A stretch of 64,000 bases of DNA from JABWBH01 sp964526695 (GCA_964526695.1 CAZGJA010000130.1:32304-96303); one strand, 5' to 3'; positions 40,922-50,266 are shown, counted from the first letter of the stretch. Numbers and translations: made by a program. Notes: generated by a model not told the origin, from the letters alone.

Positions 40922-41944
40922 TCACACCGCCACCGTCGTCGCGGTCAGCTCCGTCGCGTTCTGCGTGAGCCAGGTCAGCTTCTTCTCCACGACGGGCAGG
41001 AAGTCGTCCGCGTCGAGCCCGCCGAAGTTCCCGGTCCGCGCGATCGGCGCGACGACCTCGGCGATCAGCGCCTCGCGCATCAGCGGCGCCAGGCACGTGC
41101 GCTCGCCGGGCTGAAACCTCGATACCTCCTCGTATCCGCGCAGGAACGCATGGAACCGCTGGACGTCCAGATGCTCGGGCCATTCCTGCAAACTTCCGCC
41201 GGCGAGGATCGAGAACTGCAGCGCGCCGTTGGCCACGTCGATGATCCTCCGCGACACGCGCACCGAATCATAATCAATGACCGCGGCGATCTGCGCGCCG
41301 CGGAAGAGCATGTTGCCCGGGTGCCAGTCCGCGTGAATGACCGCCGGCGGAAAGGTCGGCAGGCCGCATTCCCGGGCTTCGCCGCAGGCGCCGTCGTACG
41401 AGGCGTGCAGCCGGCGTGCGGCCGCGGCGATGCCGCTTCGGCCATTGCCCTCCGCGCCGAGATGCTCGAGCGCCCGTCGCACGGTGGCGTTGTCGTGATA
41501 GTCGCCGCGCGGGATCGCCGAGCGCGTGCGCAGGTCGGCGGTCATCTGATGAAACGCCGCCAGCGTCGCGCCGGCGCTGACGCATTCCTCGACCGTGCCG
41601 CGAAACCGCTGGCCGGCGACGAACTCGAACAGCTCGTACACCCGGTCCTGCAGCCGCAGGAAGGAACGCCCGCCGCTGCGCGTGGCGATCACGTCCGGCG
41701 CGGGGAACCCGCCGGCCTTGAGGTGGGTTTGAAGCTCGTGCGAGAAGCGGATGCGCTCAGGATCGCAATGCACCGCGTCGCGGCGCTTCAGCAGAAACTT
41801 GCCGCGCTGCGCCACGATGCCGACCTTCGGACTGCGGCTCGATCCCTTAGCCAGCGGCGTAATGGACTCCAGCACGCCGAGATCGAAATGACTGAGCGCA
41901 ACGGCCAGTTCCGCCGCGTCGAATGCCGTGCGCTGCTCGTCCAC
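40922..41944 (-). CDS. Aminoglycoside phosphotransferase (APH)-family kinase
   Basis: A protein of about 340 residues with a protein-kinase-like fold. FLLKRR is the ATP-binding lysine region, YELFEFVAGQRF is the hinge, VIHADWHPGNMLF is the catalytic loop (H-x-D-x4-N), and AVIDYDSVRVSRRIIDVAN contains the metal-binding DxD-like segment. The family phosphorylates small alcohols such as homoserine, choline, methylthioribose or aminoglycosides; the substrate cannot be told. The GTG at 41944 is chosen because GGAG lies about 10 nt upstream; a TTG at 41998 is also possible. No operon partner is seen; repeats flank it on both sides. Confidence 0.78.
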   Translation of the reverse strand: MDEQRTAFDAAELAVALSHFDLGVLESITPLAKGSSRSPKVGIVAQRGKFLLKRRDAVHCDPERIRFSHELQTHLKAGGFPAPDVIATRSGGRSFLRLQDRVYELFEFVAGQRFRGTVEECVSAGATLAAFHQMTADLRTRSAIPRGDYHDNATVRRALEHLGAEGNGRSGIAAAARRLHASYDGACGEARECGLPTFPPAVIHADWHPGNMLFRGAQIAAVIDYDSVRVSRRIIDVANGALQFSILAGGSLQEWPEHLDVQRFHAFLRGYEEVSRFQPGERTCLAPLMREALIAEVVAPIARTGNFGGLDADDFLPVVEKKLTWLTQNATELTATTVAV

Positions 41945-42619
41945 CGCTGGGTTGCTCCGTTGACAAAGTGCTTCCGCCCGGCGCGCCCCGGGAAGCAAGC
42001 CTGAGTCACATGATTGAAGGCGGCGGCGTGGAGGGGGTCAAGGGACGCCCCACAACGATCATTCGGAGGGGTGTGCCCAGAAATCCCGGCACAGCATTTA
42101 CAAGCCTGGGCCGACCGGGTTTCACCCGCCCATCGGGAGGCGGCGCCTCGGTCATGCGGACTTGCCTGAGTGAATGGCCGAATTGCTGGAATGAATGTGT
42201 ACGCCGAACGTCGGTTTGATCCCCGTAGGGGATATGTGTGAATCGCCGTGGGCGCACCCCACGGATGCCGGAGCGTCCCAGGATCCAACCCCTCGCGGGG
42301 TTGGACTCCGCCGCTGGCCGGCGCCCGTGGGCTGCGCCCGCGGCTGCTCACGTGGATCCCCTTCGGGGATCACGCTGACTTGCCTTCGGGGATCACGCTG
42401 ATTTGCCTTTGGGGATCATGCTGACTTGGTTTTGAGAAACACGCTGCTTGGCTGGCAAGACAAAGCTGAATCGACCGGCGGAAGAAAGCTGAATCGGCCG
42501 TGGAAATCCGGGCGGGGCTCCGGGGCATCAGTCGGTCGCGGGTGGAAGCTGATATGTCAGAATCCACGGCCAGTCCCGCGCCATCTACGCATGTGCCTGC
42601 GCCATCGACGATTCCGGCA

Positions 42620-42907
42620 GCGCCTTCCACGTTGCCGGCAGCGCCTTCTACATTTCGGCAGCGCCTTCCACGTTGCCGGCAGCGCCTTCTACATTTCGGC
42701 AGCGCCTTCCACGTTGCCGGCAGCGCCTTCCACGTTGCCGGCAGCGCCTTCCACGTTGCCGGCAGCGCCTTCCATGTTGCCGGCAGCGCCCTCTACATTC
42801 CGGCAGCGCCTTCTACATTCCGGCAGCGCCTTCTACATTCCGGCAGCGCCTTCCACGTTGCCGGCAGCGCCTTCTACGGTGCCGGCAGCGCCCTCGTGGG
42901 TCGGCTT
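42620..42907. repeat. Minisatellite of mixed 20- and 21-bp units
   Basis: About 14 units that all begin GCGCCYT. One form is 21 bp (GCGCCTTCCACGTTGCCGGC plus A), the other 20 bp (GCGCCTTCTACATTTCGGCA or CATTCC variant). Because 20 is not a multiple of three, the mix breaks any reading frame, so it is not a coding repeat. There are no unique spacers. Confidence 0.88.
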
Positions 42908-43216
42908 CAGCCGACCGGCTCTTGCCACCAACTTCAGTTGGTGGGGGACGGCGCGATGCCTTCCTGCTTTCAGCCGGCTTCAGCCGGGCTTGTCTCGCGG
43001 GGAGCGCAAGCCGGCTGAAGCCCGGCTGGCGGCGCGCTGTTTGGCCGCCCCCACCGCCTGAAGGCGGTGGCAAGAACCGCCCGGCTGAAGCCGGCCCAAG
43101 AGGACTCGCCCCGAAACCCTCGTCCGCGAACCCTCCGTTGCGAGCCGACGCGCCCCTCCGCAGGCGCAGCCGGATCAGGGCAAACCACTCCGCGGTCCTA
43201 CTCAGTGCAAATGGCG

Positions 43217-43320
43217 AGGCACGAGGCACGAGGCACGAGGCACGAGGCACGAGGCACGAGGCACGAGGCACGAGGCACGAGGCACGAGGCACGATGGACG
43301 ATGGACGATGGACGATGGAC
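43217..43320. repeat. Two adjoining heptamer arrays behind a pseudopilin gene
   Basis: (GGCACGA) repeated about ten to eleven times, passing directly into (GATGGAC) repeated about four times. The array ends 20 bp from the stop of the pseudopilin gene at 43340. Confidence 0.9.
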
Positions 43321-43339
43321 GACGCCCGCTGCACGAGTC

Positions 43340-44974
43340 TCACGGCGAAATCGTCAGCGTCCGCACGGAGATGTCCACCACCGGCGGGCTGCCGTCGAAC
43401 GCCAGCGGCTCGCCCGCGCCGCGACCGCCCTGCACCGGCGGCGGGAAGACCCAGACGGTGCGCAGACGCTCGCAATCGTCGAGGTACCGATTCGACGGGA
43501 CGTCCCACGGCGGTTTCTTGAAGGATTCGCACGGACTGCAATCCGGATCCTTGGACGGATCGCAAATGGAGACCGAATCCTCGTCGCCGAAGTTGATGCC
43601 CTTGTCTTCGATCACGATCTCGCGGTCTAGCGTCAGGTGCGCCACGGTGTCGTCGTCGGTGAGCCGGCGCTTCTCCACACGATAGATCTGGCCGCTCAGC
43701 TCGTCGATGAAGATCGTGCCGCGATCGAACAGGTCCACCGCCCAAGCCGGCGAGGTGTCGTCGATGCGACCCAGGCTGGCGTCGTTCACCGTGATCTCCG
43801 TGGCCACGCCCGTCGGGCATTTCCTGGGATCATCGTCGTCGGGATCGGCACACCGGACCCGGCTGCCGATCTTCTCGGGCAGGAGCACCTGCACGCGCCA
43901 CGGCGAGGGGAACATCAGATCCTTGTCCGAGCCGAGCGCGGCGATCTGCGTCGCACCGTCGCGAAGGGCCTGCCGCGGATCGGGATGAGCCACGTACTGC
44001 GGATCTTGCAGGGCATAACGCATGGTTGGTCTCGGCCGACGCACCGTAACAACGTACATCATGATTGCCCGGGTTGCGTCTGCCTCTTTTAGCTGCAAGT
44101 ACTGTTCATTGTCGTCGTTCGTAGAACCATCGTTAGGGTCATTGTCAGTACAGGTGTTCTCGCCTGCAGTTCGAATGTAATCGTCCGCAAAGCGGTAGAA
44201 CACCGACCATGCGTATCGCCGAGTAGCGAGGGCCTCATCCCAGCGTAGGTTGTCACCAGTCACAACCTGAAAATCGGAAGACGGCCTGTTCCCGAGAGGT
44301 GGATATACCCGATCCTGCAGACCCACGGCTGACGACAGAAAGGTCCGTATGCGGCTGAAATCAATGTTGCCGCTCTTATCGAGTTGCTCACAGGTACACG
44401 TCGAAGGAGGATAGAAGGTGCCGCCTGAGCCAAGCAGTTCGCCAACACGCGTGTGTTCAAGCCTCCACGAGTCCTCCGGGATAAACTGACGCTTGCCCTC
44501 GAATAGTACGTTGCCCAAGTTCAGGGTGTGAACCCGTGGAATAGGAACTCCAATCTGTCCATTCACCTCCACCGAACTGGCCGCGAATGTAAGCTGCCCT
44601 TGATCACTGCAATCGGTGCACTCGCAAAACTGAATTTGATCCCCGGGGAGCATCGCCGACTCGGTTTCGCTGCCATCCACCTTGAGCAGCGTTTGCAGCG
44701 TCTGGTTGGCCGCTTCCTGGCAGCTCAGCGTGGTGGTGTGCTCCGCCAGCTTGCGCGCCGAGAGCCACGAGACGGGGAAGAGGGTGGCCACCATGAGCAG
44801 ACCCAGCCCGAGGATGACCACGGCGATCATCATCTCCGCCAGCGAGATGCCGCGGCTGCGGGGTCGCGCGAAGGCGACGCGCGGCGCGAGGGTGGCACGG
44901 CCCTCCAACGCGATACGTGGCGCGAGGGCCGCGTGTGGAAGGTGGCTGCCGGTTGTGTTTGGCTTTCTTGTCAT
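43340..44974 (-). CDS. Large pseudopilin-like protein (type IV pilin N-terminus)
   Basis: A 544-residue protein with a prepilin-type N-terminus at about residues 41-68: a basic leader, cleavage glycine in SRG-ISLAEMM with glutamate at +5, then hydrophobic AVVILGLGLLMVATLFPV. The rest is a large extracytoplasmic domain far longer than ordinary pseudopilins (about 150-200 residues) with CECTDCSDQ and CTCEQL cysteine pairs and acidic DDDD runs. It would be processed by a prepilin peptidase (not encoded here) and may be a minor tip component, like GspK or PilX-type proteins. Last gene of the cluster, followed directly by heptamer arrays. Confidence 0.78.
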   Translation of the reverse strand: MTRKPNTTGSHLPHAALAPRIALEGRATLAPRVAFARPRSRGISLAEMMIAVVILGLGLLMVATLFPVSWLSARKLAEHTTTLSCQEAANQTLQTLLKVDGSETESAMLPGDQIQFCECTDCSDQGQLTFAASSVEVNGQIGVPIPRVHTLNLGNVLFEGKRQFIPEDSWRLEHTRVGELLGSGGTFYPPSTCTCEQLDKSGNIDFSRIRTFLSSAVGLQDRVYPPLGNRPSSDFQVVTGDNLRWDEALATRRYAWSVFYRFADDYIRTAGENTCTDNDPNDGSTNDDNEQYLQLKEADATRAIMMYVVTVRRPRPTMRYALQDPQYVAHPDPRQALRDGATQIAALGSDKDLMFPSPWRVQVLLPEKIGSRVRCADPDDDDPRKCPTGVATEITVNDASLGRIDDTSPAWAVDLFDRGTIFIDELSGQIYRVEKRRLTDDDTVAHLTLDREIVIEDKGINFGDEDSVSICDPSKDPDCSPCESFKKPPWDVPSNRYLDDCERLRTVWVFPPPVQGGRGAGEPLAFDGSPPVVDISVRTLTISP

Positions 44975-45163
44975 GTCCCGTTCCCGTCAACCGGCAGTGT
45001 CGCCGCCCCCAAGCGTCCCCTCAAGCCGGTTTCCACGCCGCAGGCGCCCGCATCGCCCGTCGGCCGGGCGGCGGGGATAGCCCGCCCTACGCGGACATGC
45101 TCATTACGCGCTCTCCAACCCCGCACCCCGCATCCGGCGATACACCAGACGCATTCGAACTTC

Positions 45164-45274
45164 GTAACGCGCTCCCTTACGGTCGCGGCTCTGTTTTTAG
45201 GTAACGAACTCCCTTACGGTCGCGGCTCTGATTTTAGGTAACGCGCTCCCTTACGGTCGCGGCTCTGATTTCGC
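45164..45274. repeat. 37-bp triplicate of the dispersed CGCTCCCTTACGGTCGCGGCTCT family
   Basis: Units start GTAACG at 45164, 45201 and 45238, exactly 37 bp apart, each with CTCCCTTACGGTCGCGGCTC and a TTTTAG end. It is the reverse complement of the core at 20,965-21,072. Confidence 0.85.
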
Positions 45275-45279
45275 GTTTC

Positions 45280-45318
45280 GCCATTTCGACGTTTCGGCGT
45301 TTCGACGTTTCGACGTTT
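45280..45318. repeat. Octamer repeat (GTTTCGAC) behind a pseudopilin gene
   Basis: GTTT recurs every 8 bp (GTTTCGAC, GTTTCGGC, GTTTCGAC, GTTTCGAC, GTTTC), ending at the stop of the gene at 45320. Confidence 0.85.
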
Positions 45319-45319
45319 C

Positions 45320-46378
45320 TTACGCCCCCTCCGTGCCCAGCGGGCCGCGGATGATGTCGCCGGTGGCGTTGCTGACGTAGTAAGGCCGGCCCGTGTCCAG
45401 CAGGAACTGACGATGCGAGCCGGTGGACATCTTCTGGTACAGCTCGTCGTCGTACACCACCACGCCGCGCACCGAGGAGAAGTTCACGGCCGTCGGCTTG
45501 CCGCCGATCTCGGCGGAGATGAGGTACACGAGATTGGTTTTCGTGTTGGCCGAGTCGATCTGGCGCGGCTTGGGATCGTCGTTTTTGGTCGCCAGCGAGC
45601 CGACGGCGTAGAGCGCGACGGACGGCTCGACGTGCAGGCCGGTGACGTCGCCGCGGTTGGCGTCCGTGCCGCCGTCCTGGCACTCGTCGTCGGCGTCGTA
45701 GATCAGCACGTCGCGGGAAAGCAGCAACTGTCCCTGCGAGGAAAAGACGATGGCGAAGTCGTTGCGATGCCGCTGCGGTTCGTACTGCTCGCTGCTGCTG
45801 TAGCCCTGCGGGTTGTCGAAGTCGTTGTTGGCCAGTTCCACGTCGCTGTAGCGCTCGAAGGAAAGCTTGCGGTCCGCCGAGGCCGGCAGCAGCGCGCTGC
45901 TCGGCGCGGCGCGCATCGGCTTGGGCAGGGTGAAGCTCTGGCCCGGCACGAGGGCGAAGCGATTCGTCGAGATCAGATCGACGCGCACGCCGAGGGGCTG
46001 GTCGACCATATCATCAGGGCACCTCTCCGTCGTGCCGTCATCCTCGTAGCGCGCCGACGACGGCTCGTCCTCCCGCTGGATGAGGGCGATGTGCTGCGTG
46101 CCGGTGGCGTCGAGGTAGAAGAACAGGCCGGTGTCGGAGTGCCCCAGCGCCTTCTGGCGGGCGTTCATCAGCGCGCCACGGAGGATCGTCTCGGCCTCGG
46201 AGATTTTCCGCTGCTCCCACATCTGGTTGATGGCGGGGATGGCCACGAGCGCCAGCAGGATGATGATGCCGATGACGACGAGAAGCTCGGTGAGCGTGAA
46301 GGCGCGCCGGCTCGGAGAGCCGCCCCACCTTGCGCGCCGGTGCGCCGATCTGCGGGATGTGCATGTCTTATGGTTCAT
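45320..46378 (-). CDS. Pseudopilin-like protein
   Basis: A 352-residue protein. The prepilin signal is at about residues 24-50: SRRAFTLTELLVVIGIIILLALVAIPAINQ, with the cleavage site before Phe (A-F rather than the usual G-F) and glutamate at +5. A helical spine continues (KISEAETILRGALMNARQKAL) and is followed by a long beta-rich domain (IALIQREDEPSSARYEDDG ... GRPYYVSNATGDIIRGPLG). The spine resembles GspH-type minor pseudopilins. The ATG at 46378 is preferred over one 60 bp upstream because the leader then has normal length. Secretion-apparatus or pilus component, inner membrane before assembly. Confidence 0.8.
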   Translation of the reverse strand: MNHKTCTSRRSAHRRARWGGSPSRRAFTLTELLVVIGIIILLALVAIPAINQMWEQRKISEAETILRGALMNARQKALGHSDTGLFFYLDATGTQHIALIQREDEPSSARYEDDGTTERCPDDMVDQPLGVRVDLISTNRFALVPGQSFTLPKPMRAAPSSALLPASADRKLSFERYSDVELANNDFDNPQGYSSSEQYEPQRHRNDFAIVFSSQGQLLLSRDVLIYDADDECQDGGTDANRGDVTGLHVEPSVALYAVGSLATKNDDPKPRQIDSANTKTNLVYLISAEIGGKPTAVNFSSVRGVVVYDDELYQKMSTGSHRQFLLDTGRPYYVSNATGDIIRGPLGTEGA

Positions 46379-46424
46379 GGCAAGCGCTGTTAGCTGTTGG
46401 CTGTTGGCCAGAGCTTCGCAATCC

Positions 46425-46486
46425 GACCCTCGATTCACGATTCACCATTCACGAGTGCCCGATCCCCGACTACCCGATCCCCGCCC
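46425..46486. repeat. Short-period repeats behind a pseudopilin gene
   Basis: ATTCACGATTCACCATTCACGA (7-bp period) followed by CCCGATCCCCGACTACCCGATCC, ending at the stop codon at 46488. Confidence 0.75.
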
Positions 46487-46487
46487 C

Positions 46488-47567
46488 TCACTTGCCCTTC
46501 GAGAGGATCTCCGACAGCGCGGGGTTGGCGTACACGTTGTCGGTGTTGAGCGGGAAGTCCACGCGGTCCTTGGCGGAGTTGTCCAGCGTCGTCATCCAGT
46601 CGGCGCCGAGGTGGGCCTTGCCTTCCGCGCCCATGCCGGCCTCGGTGAGCTGCTCGCGCCCGTCCGGACCCCAGGAGAAGATGACGGGCGCGTCGCCGTT
46701 GAGCTTGACCAGCCGCGAGGAGACCTGATTCCAACTCCAGTCGGTCTTATGGTTGCTGGAATCCACCGGATTCGACGCGCGGTAGTCGCGCTGCGCCATG
46801 TAGGCGATCGGCACGGTCCAGTTGTCCACCACGTAGCGGATCGGCTCGTCGCCGTCCGTGTAGTCGTCGCTGGCGTCGCGGTCGATGTACACCAGCGGCT
46901 TGCCGCCCGAGTCGTTCGCCACGGGCTTCCAGTTCCGCGAGGGAATCCTCGCCAGCGTCGAGGCGGCCTCCTCGCTGAACAACTCAATCGCCAGCACGAG
47001 AGCGGCGTTGTCGCGATGCTCGAACTCGGGCTTCGCACCCGCGCCGGTGGTGTAGAACTTCATGTCGTCGTAGGGCTGCGGAAACAGATCAGGCCGAATG
47101 CTCGCCCCGCCCGGAATCAACGGGTTGCCGTCCGGCGGCTTCGGGTCGGAGCCGGGCAGACCGTGCTTGCTGAAGATCTCCAGCTCGTCGGGGGGATAAT
47201 TCCCATACCGCCCGGCGTATGTCACGATGCCTGATGCGGACGCCGATTTCTGCTTCACCGCGCCCAACGGCGCGCTCTCTTTGAACTGGGTGCAGGCGTC
47301 CGCAAGGATTCCCAGCACGGCCTCGGTGTTCTTCGCCTGCCCCTTGTGAAAAGCCCATCCTCCGACATGCACGATCGCCGCCAGCAACACCAGGATGATC
47401 GCCACCACGACCAGCAGCTCAATCAGCGTAAAGCCGGCGCGCCGCGCACGGGGGGCGGAAGAAACGCCAAAACGCCGAAACGCCGAAATGCCGCAACTCG
47501 GAGTCGCTCCTGCGCGGCGGCGATCGTGCGAACGGCGGGCTTGATTGTGATCTGACCCGGTGGCCAT
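46488..47567 (-). CDS. Pseudopilin-like protein
   Basis: A 359-residue protein with a leader of about 44 residues, then RRAGFTLIELLVVVAIILVLLAAIVHVGGWAF: canonical prepilin cleavage G-F and Glu at +5. The extracytoplasmic domain is long and ends FPLNTDNVYANPALSEILSKGK; it contains SWGPDGREQL, a pattern recurring in this cluster as SAGPDL or SPGADG. The start at 47567 (ATG, AAAGGTGAAGG upstream) is chosen over an ATG at 47594 that lies within a GAATGCT repeat. Belongs to the row of five pilin-like genes downstream of pilC. Confidence 0.8.
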   Translation of the reverse strand: MATGSDHNQARRSHDRRRAGATPSCGISAFRRFGVSSAPRARRAGFTLIELLVVVAIILVLLAAIVHVGGWAFHKGQAKNTEAVLGILADACTQFKESAPLGAVKQKSASASGIVTYAGRYGNYPPDELEIFSKHGLPGSDPKPPDGNPLIPGGASIRPDLFPQPYDDMKFYTTGAGAKPEFEHRDNAALVLAIELFSEEAASTLARIPSRNWKPVANDSGGKPLVYIDRDASDDYTDGDEPIRYVVDNWTVPIAYMAQRDYRASNPVDSSNHKTDWSWNQVSSRLVKLNGDAPVIFSWGPDGREQLTEAGMGAEGKAHLGADWMTTLDNSAKDRVDFPLNTDNVYANPALSEILSKGK

Positions 47568-47640
47568 AAGTGTGTCGCCTTCACCTTTCAGCATTCAGCA
47601 TTCCGCATTCGGCAACCCCAACTGCGAGAGCGCCATCGCC

Positions 47641-47770
47641 GGCGCTGCGGGCTTTACTGCGCCGCTCGGCGGTTGCGCGCATGGCCCCTCACTTGCGTGA
47701 GGGGTTCTGATTTCGGCATTCAGCATTCGACCTGCAACATTCGCCATTCACCATTCGCCATTCGCCATTT
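47641..47770. repeat. Composite repeat: 75-bp unit plus CATTCGC heptamers
   Basis: GCGCCGCTCGGCGGTTGCGC and GGCCCCTCACTTGCGTGAGG (hairpin CCCCTCACTTGCGTGAGGGG) are followed by ATTCAGC/ATTCGCC heptamers up to 47770, next to the stop at 47776. The same composite, about 80 percent identical by eye, is at 57,041-57,140. Confidence 0.85.
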
Positions 47771-47775
47771 CCCCT

Positions 47776-48852
47776 CTAGTCGCTCTTCGTCCAGTTCAGC
47801 ACGTCGTCGCCCGTGCCGTAGATGAGGTCCGGGCCGGCGCTGACCAGCAGGAAGGCATCCTTGCGCACCGGCTCGTTGCGCGCCTTGACCGACTTGTCCC
47901 AGACGAACCTGGCGAACGTGTTGTCGAACGCGGCCGTGGAAATGTCGCTCGTGCCGTCGTTGGGCTTCGGGACGCTCTTGGGGTGCGTGTTCTTGTAGAT
48001 CCGGTGGTAATACCCGGTCGCATCGGCCAGCTCGCCGCCGCCGAAATCCACGCCCTTGCCGTTGTACTGGGTGTCGAGCGTGTCGTTGCGCCCGGTCAGC
48101 ACCGCGTTGTCCTCCAGCGCGTACACGCCGCCGCAGGCGCCGGCGTCCGTGTCCAGCCCGCACAGCGACTTGGCCGCGGGGTTGGCGCGGTAGTACAGAA
48201 TCGGCGCGTTCCACGGGTCCACAAAGAAGCGCTGCTTGCGCGAGGCATCCGAAGGATTGTCGTGCGCCACCGCGCCGCCGGTGTTGATCAAGTCGTCCAA
48301 CGTGGAAATCCGTCCCCGCGCCCCCTGGTCCACGAAGCCGTTTCCGCTGCCGTAGCGCGTCCACTTGGCCTGGCCCGTCGTCGGGTCCAGCGCGTACGTT
48401 CCGGGCGGGGTCTTGGTCGCGTCCGCATGGGTGTTGTCCGCCCACATGCCGTCGTTGTCGGGATCCTTAAAGCCCGGCGGACCGAGCAGGTCGGCGCCGA
48501 GGAGCGCCTGGACGAGCAGGTGCGCGCCGCCGATCAGCGGATCGCGGCTGCGGTCCGGGTCGTTGCCGCCGGTGGTGGCGCCGGGGTCGGCGATGAGCTG
48601 AACGTCCTTCTGGCCGCTGCCGTCCATGTAGTCGCTGCGCGAGGGCGGATAGCTGCCCCCCAGCGCCTGCTCGCCGCGGAAGACCTCGATCCCCGTCTCC
48701 AGCGACGTCATCTCCGCCTGCGCGGCCGCGACCTTCGCGCGCGTGCGCGCGGCGCTGATGGCCGGGATGAGGATGGCGATCAGGATGCCGATGATGAGGA
48801 TCACCACCAGAAGCTCGATGAGCGTGAATGCCTTGTTGTGCGTGCGATTCAT
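47776..48852 (-). CDS. Pseudopilin (GspG-like N-terminus)
   Basis: A 358-residue protein starting MNRTHNKAFTLIELLVVILIIGILIAILIPAISAAR: short basic leader, cleavage before Phe (A-F), Glu at +5, long hydrophobic helix. The helix spine continues to about residue 60 (AKVAAAQAEMTSLETGIEVFRGEQ), very like major pseudopilins. The remaining 300 residues include many DxD-type acidic turns and NAPILYYRANP, which recurs in the next gene as TPVLYYASNR, and end LLVSAGPDLIYGTGDDVLNW. That last motif resembles the calcium-site end of GspG-like pseudopilins (SxGxDGxxGTxDD). A major or minor pseudopilin. Confidence 0.85.
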   Translation of the reverse strand: MNRTHNKAFTLIELLVVILIIGILIAILIPAISAARTRAKVAAAQAEMTSLETGIEVFRGEQALGGSYPPSRSDYMDGSGQKDVQLIADPGATTGGNDPDRSRDPLIGGAHLLVQALLGADLLGPPGFKDPDNDGMWADNTHADATKTPPGTYALDPTTGQAKWTRYGSGNGFVDQGARGRISTLDDLINTGGAVAHDNPSDASRKQRFFVDPWNAPILYYRANPAAKSLCGLDTDAGACGGVYALEDNAVLTGRNDTLDTQYNGKGVDFGGGELADATGYYHRIYKNTHPKSVPKPNDGTSDISTAAFDNTFARFVWDKSVKARNEPVRKDAFLLVSAGPDLIYGTGDDVLNWTKSD

Positions 48853-48906
48853 GTGAAATCCCCCGATGCGGATGGCTCCGCGAAGTCTCTCCCGCCGCCC
48901 GCGCCG

Positions 48907-49980
48907 TCACGTTCCCGGCAGGTTGGACACGTCGTCCACCGTGCCGTACAGCCCGTCGGCGCCGGGGCTGAGCAGGATGTAGGAATCCCCGTTCCGGGCG
49001 CGCATCGGCCAGTTGGCGCGCTCCTGCTGGTTGGCGTCGTGCGCCGTTTCGTCATGGACGTAGTGCGCGAACGTCTTTTCGTACTCGTCAATGTCGTCGG
49101 CCTTGAGCAGATGCCCCATGGCCGTGATGCCGTGCATTCCGCCGTTCTGCTCGCCGGCGAAGTTCCAGCCGGGCGTGGCGCCGGTGCCGTCAGGGTTGGC
49201 GCCGAAGCCGGTGAAGCCGCGGTTGTCCTGGTGGAAGTAGAAGGGCGGGCCGCCTTCGTCCGTGTAGTTGTGATCGAACTTGTGCTCGTCCTCGATGAGG
49301 TTGCGCGTCGAGGCCGCGCGGTTCGAGGCGTAGTACAGAACGGGGGTGTCGAAGTTGTCGAGGATGACCGGAAGATCCTTCATGTCGTCCCAGTCGGGGA
49401 AGAGCGTGATCATGTCGGCGGGCTGCGAGCCGCCCAGCTCTTCCGTTTCCAGCAGGCGCAGCTTGCCGGGGTCCATGTACAGCGTCGAGCGCTGGAGGAG
49501 GTGGCCGTTGGTGTCCGGCTCGTACCATTCCCACGGCTTGGCTTTCTTGTCCTTCGGCACGGAACTGGGACGGATGTACCCGTTGAAGTCCAGCCCCATC
49601 AGCATGACGGGCAGCAGTTGCGCGCCGTACACGTGCGGTTTGCTCTGGATGAAGGGGAACCGCCCCTCGGCGCTGTCCTGCTCGGTGAAGACGGGGTTGT
49701 TCTGATCGTCGAGGAGCGTGGGGTGCGAGAACGACGGTGGGTAGCCGTTGGTCCGCGTGAAGTCCCGCTCGTTCTCGTTCTTGAAGAGCTCCAGCGACGT
49801 GCCGATGGCGCGGACGGTGCCCGCCGTCGAGGCGCTCTTGGCTTGCCGGCGCGCGGCATTGAGCGAAGGAATGAGAATGGCGATCAGAATCCCGATGATG
49901 AAGATGACGGTGAGCAGCTCGATCAGCGTGAACGCCGGCGCGGCGGTGCTTGTGGAACGCTTCAAACGATTTGCCGTCAT
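48907..49980 (-). CDS. Pseudopilin (GspG-like N- and C-terminus)
   Basis: A 357-residue protein. The prepilin segment is APAFTLIELLTVIFIIGILIAILIPSLNAARRQAK at residues 14-48. The C-terminus ends ILLSPGADGLYGTVDDVSNLPG, the calcium-binding-like loop of GspG pseudopilins. Between lies a 290-residue domain sharing TPVLYYASNRA and acidic DxD turns with the neighbour at 47,776-48,852; the two are probable paralogues. First pilin-like gene after pilC, 286 bp downstream of it. No ribosome-binding site stands out at the ATG (49980). Confidence 0.85.
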   Translation of the reverse strand: MTANRLKRSTSTAAPAFTLIELLTVIFIIGILIAILIPSLNAARRQAKSASTAGTVRAIGTSLELFKNENERDFTRTNGYPPSFSHPTLLDDQNNPVFTEQDSAEGRFPFIQSKPHVYGAQLLPVMLMGLDFNGYIRPSSVPKDKKAKPWEWYEPDTNGHLLQRSTLYMDPGKLRLLETEELGGSQPADMITLFPDWDDMKDLPVILDNFDTPVLYYASNRAASTRNLIEDEHKFDHNYTDEGGPPFYFHQDNRGFTGFGANPDGTGATPGWNFAGEQNGGMHGITAMGHLLKADDIDEYEKTFAHYVHDETAHDANQQERANWPMRARNGDSYILLSPGADGLYGTVDDVSNLPGT

Positions 49981-50150
49981 GACTCTCTTCTCCCCAGAGC
50001 GGCGCGGGTCGGCGCCGCTCGTTTCATCGTTGCCGCGGACGCCGGCTCAGAGAGCCGGCGGACCGTTGGCCGCTCACAGAGCGGCCCCACCCGCGACGCC
50101 CCGCATTCAATCCGTTGTGCGACGCTTACCTGCCCGCGACGCGCGATTCC

Positions 50151-50260
50151 AGATCTCAAATCTGAAATCTCAAATCTCCGATATCAGATCTCGACTCTCA
50201 AATCCGAAATCTCAAATCTCCGAGATCAGATCTCGACTCTCAAATCCGAAATCCCAAACC
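50151..50260. repeat. AAATCCG/AAATCTC heptamer repeat region behind pilC
   Basis: ATCTCAAATCTGAAATCTCAAATCTCC, a 7-bp period, then a 57-bp block (CGATATCAGATCTCGACTCT, CAAATCCGAAATCTCAAATCT) repeated almost exactly. It ends 6 bp from the pilC stop at 50267. Confidence 0.88.
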
Positions 50261-50266
50261 CTCCCA

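Larger units (their letters stand above)
41945..43339. other. 1.4-kb non-coding stretch made largely of repeats
   Basis: Contains short palindromes (ATCCCCGTAGGGGAT near 42,219; CCGTGGGCGCACCCCACGG near 42,247; CAACCCCTCGCGGGGTTG near 42,288), three copies of a 23-bp unit near 42,359-42,428 (CCTTCGGGGATCACGCTGA), the 20/21-bp array at 42,620-42,907, GGCTTCAGCCGG-type inverted repeats at 42,900-43,100, and heptamer arrays at 43,217-43,320. The open frames across it are products of the repeats. Confidence 0.75.

Noticed and set aside
42620..43320. CRISPR array
   Set aside because: Units follow each other without unique spacers, and no cas-like gene is in the window.
42426..43521. Frames with APSTLPA or QRLPRC peptide repeats
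   Set aside because: They come from the 20/21-bp minisatellite; unit length changes shift the frame, and no start signal is seen.
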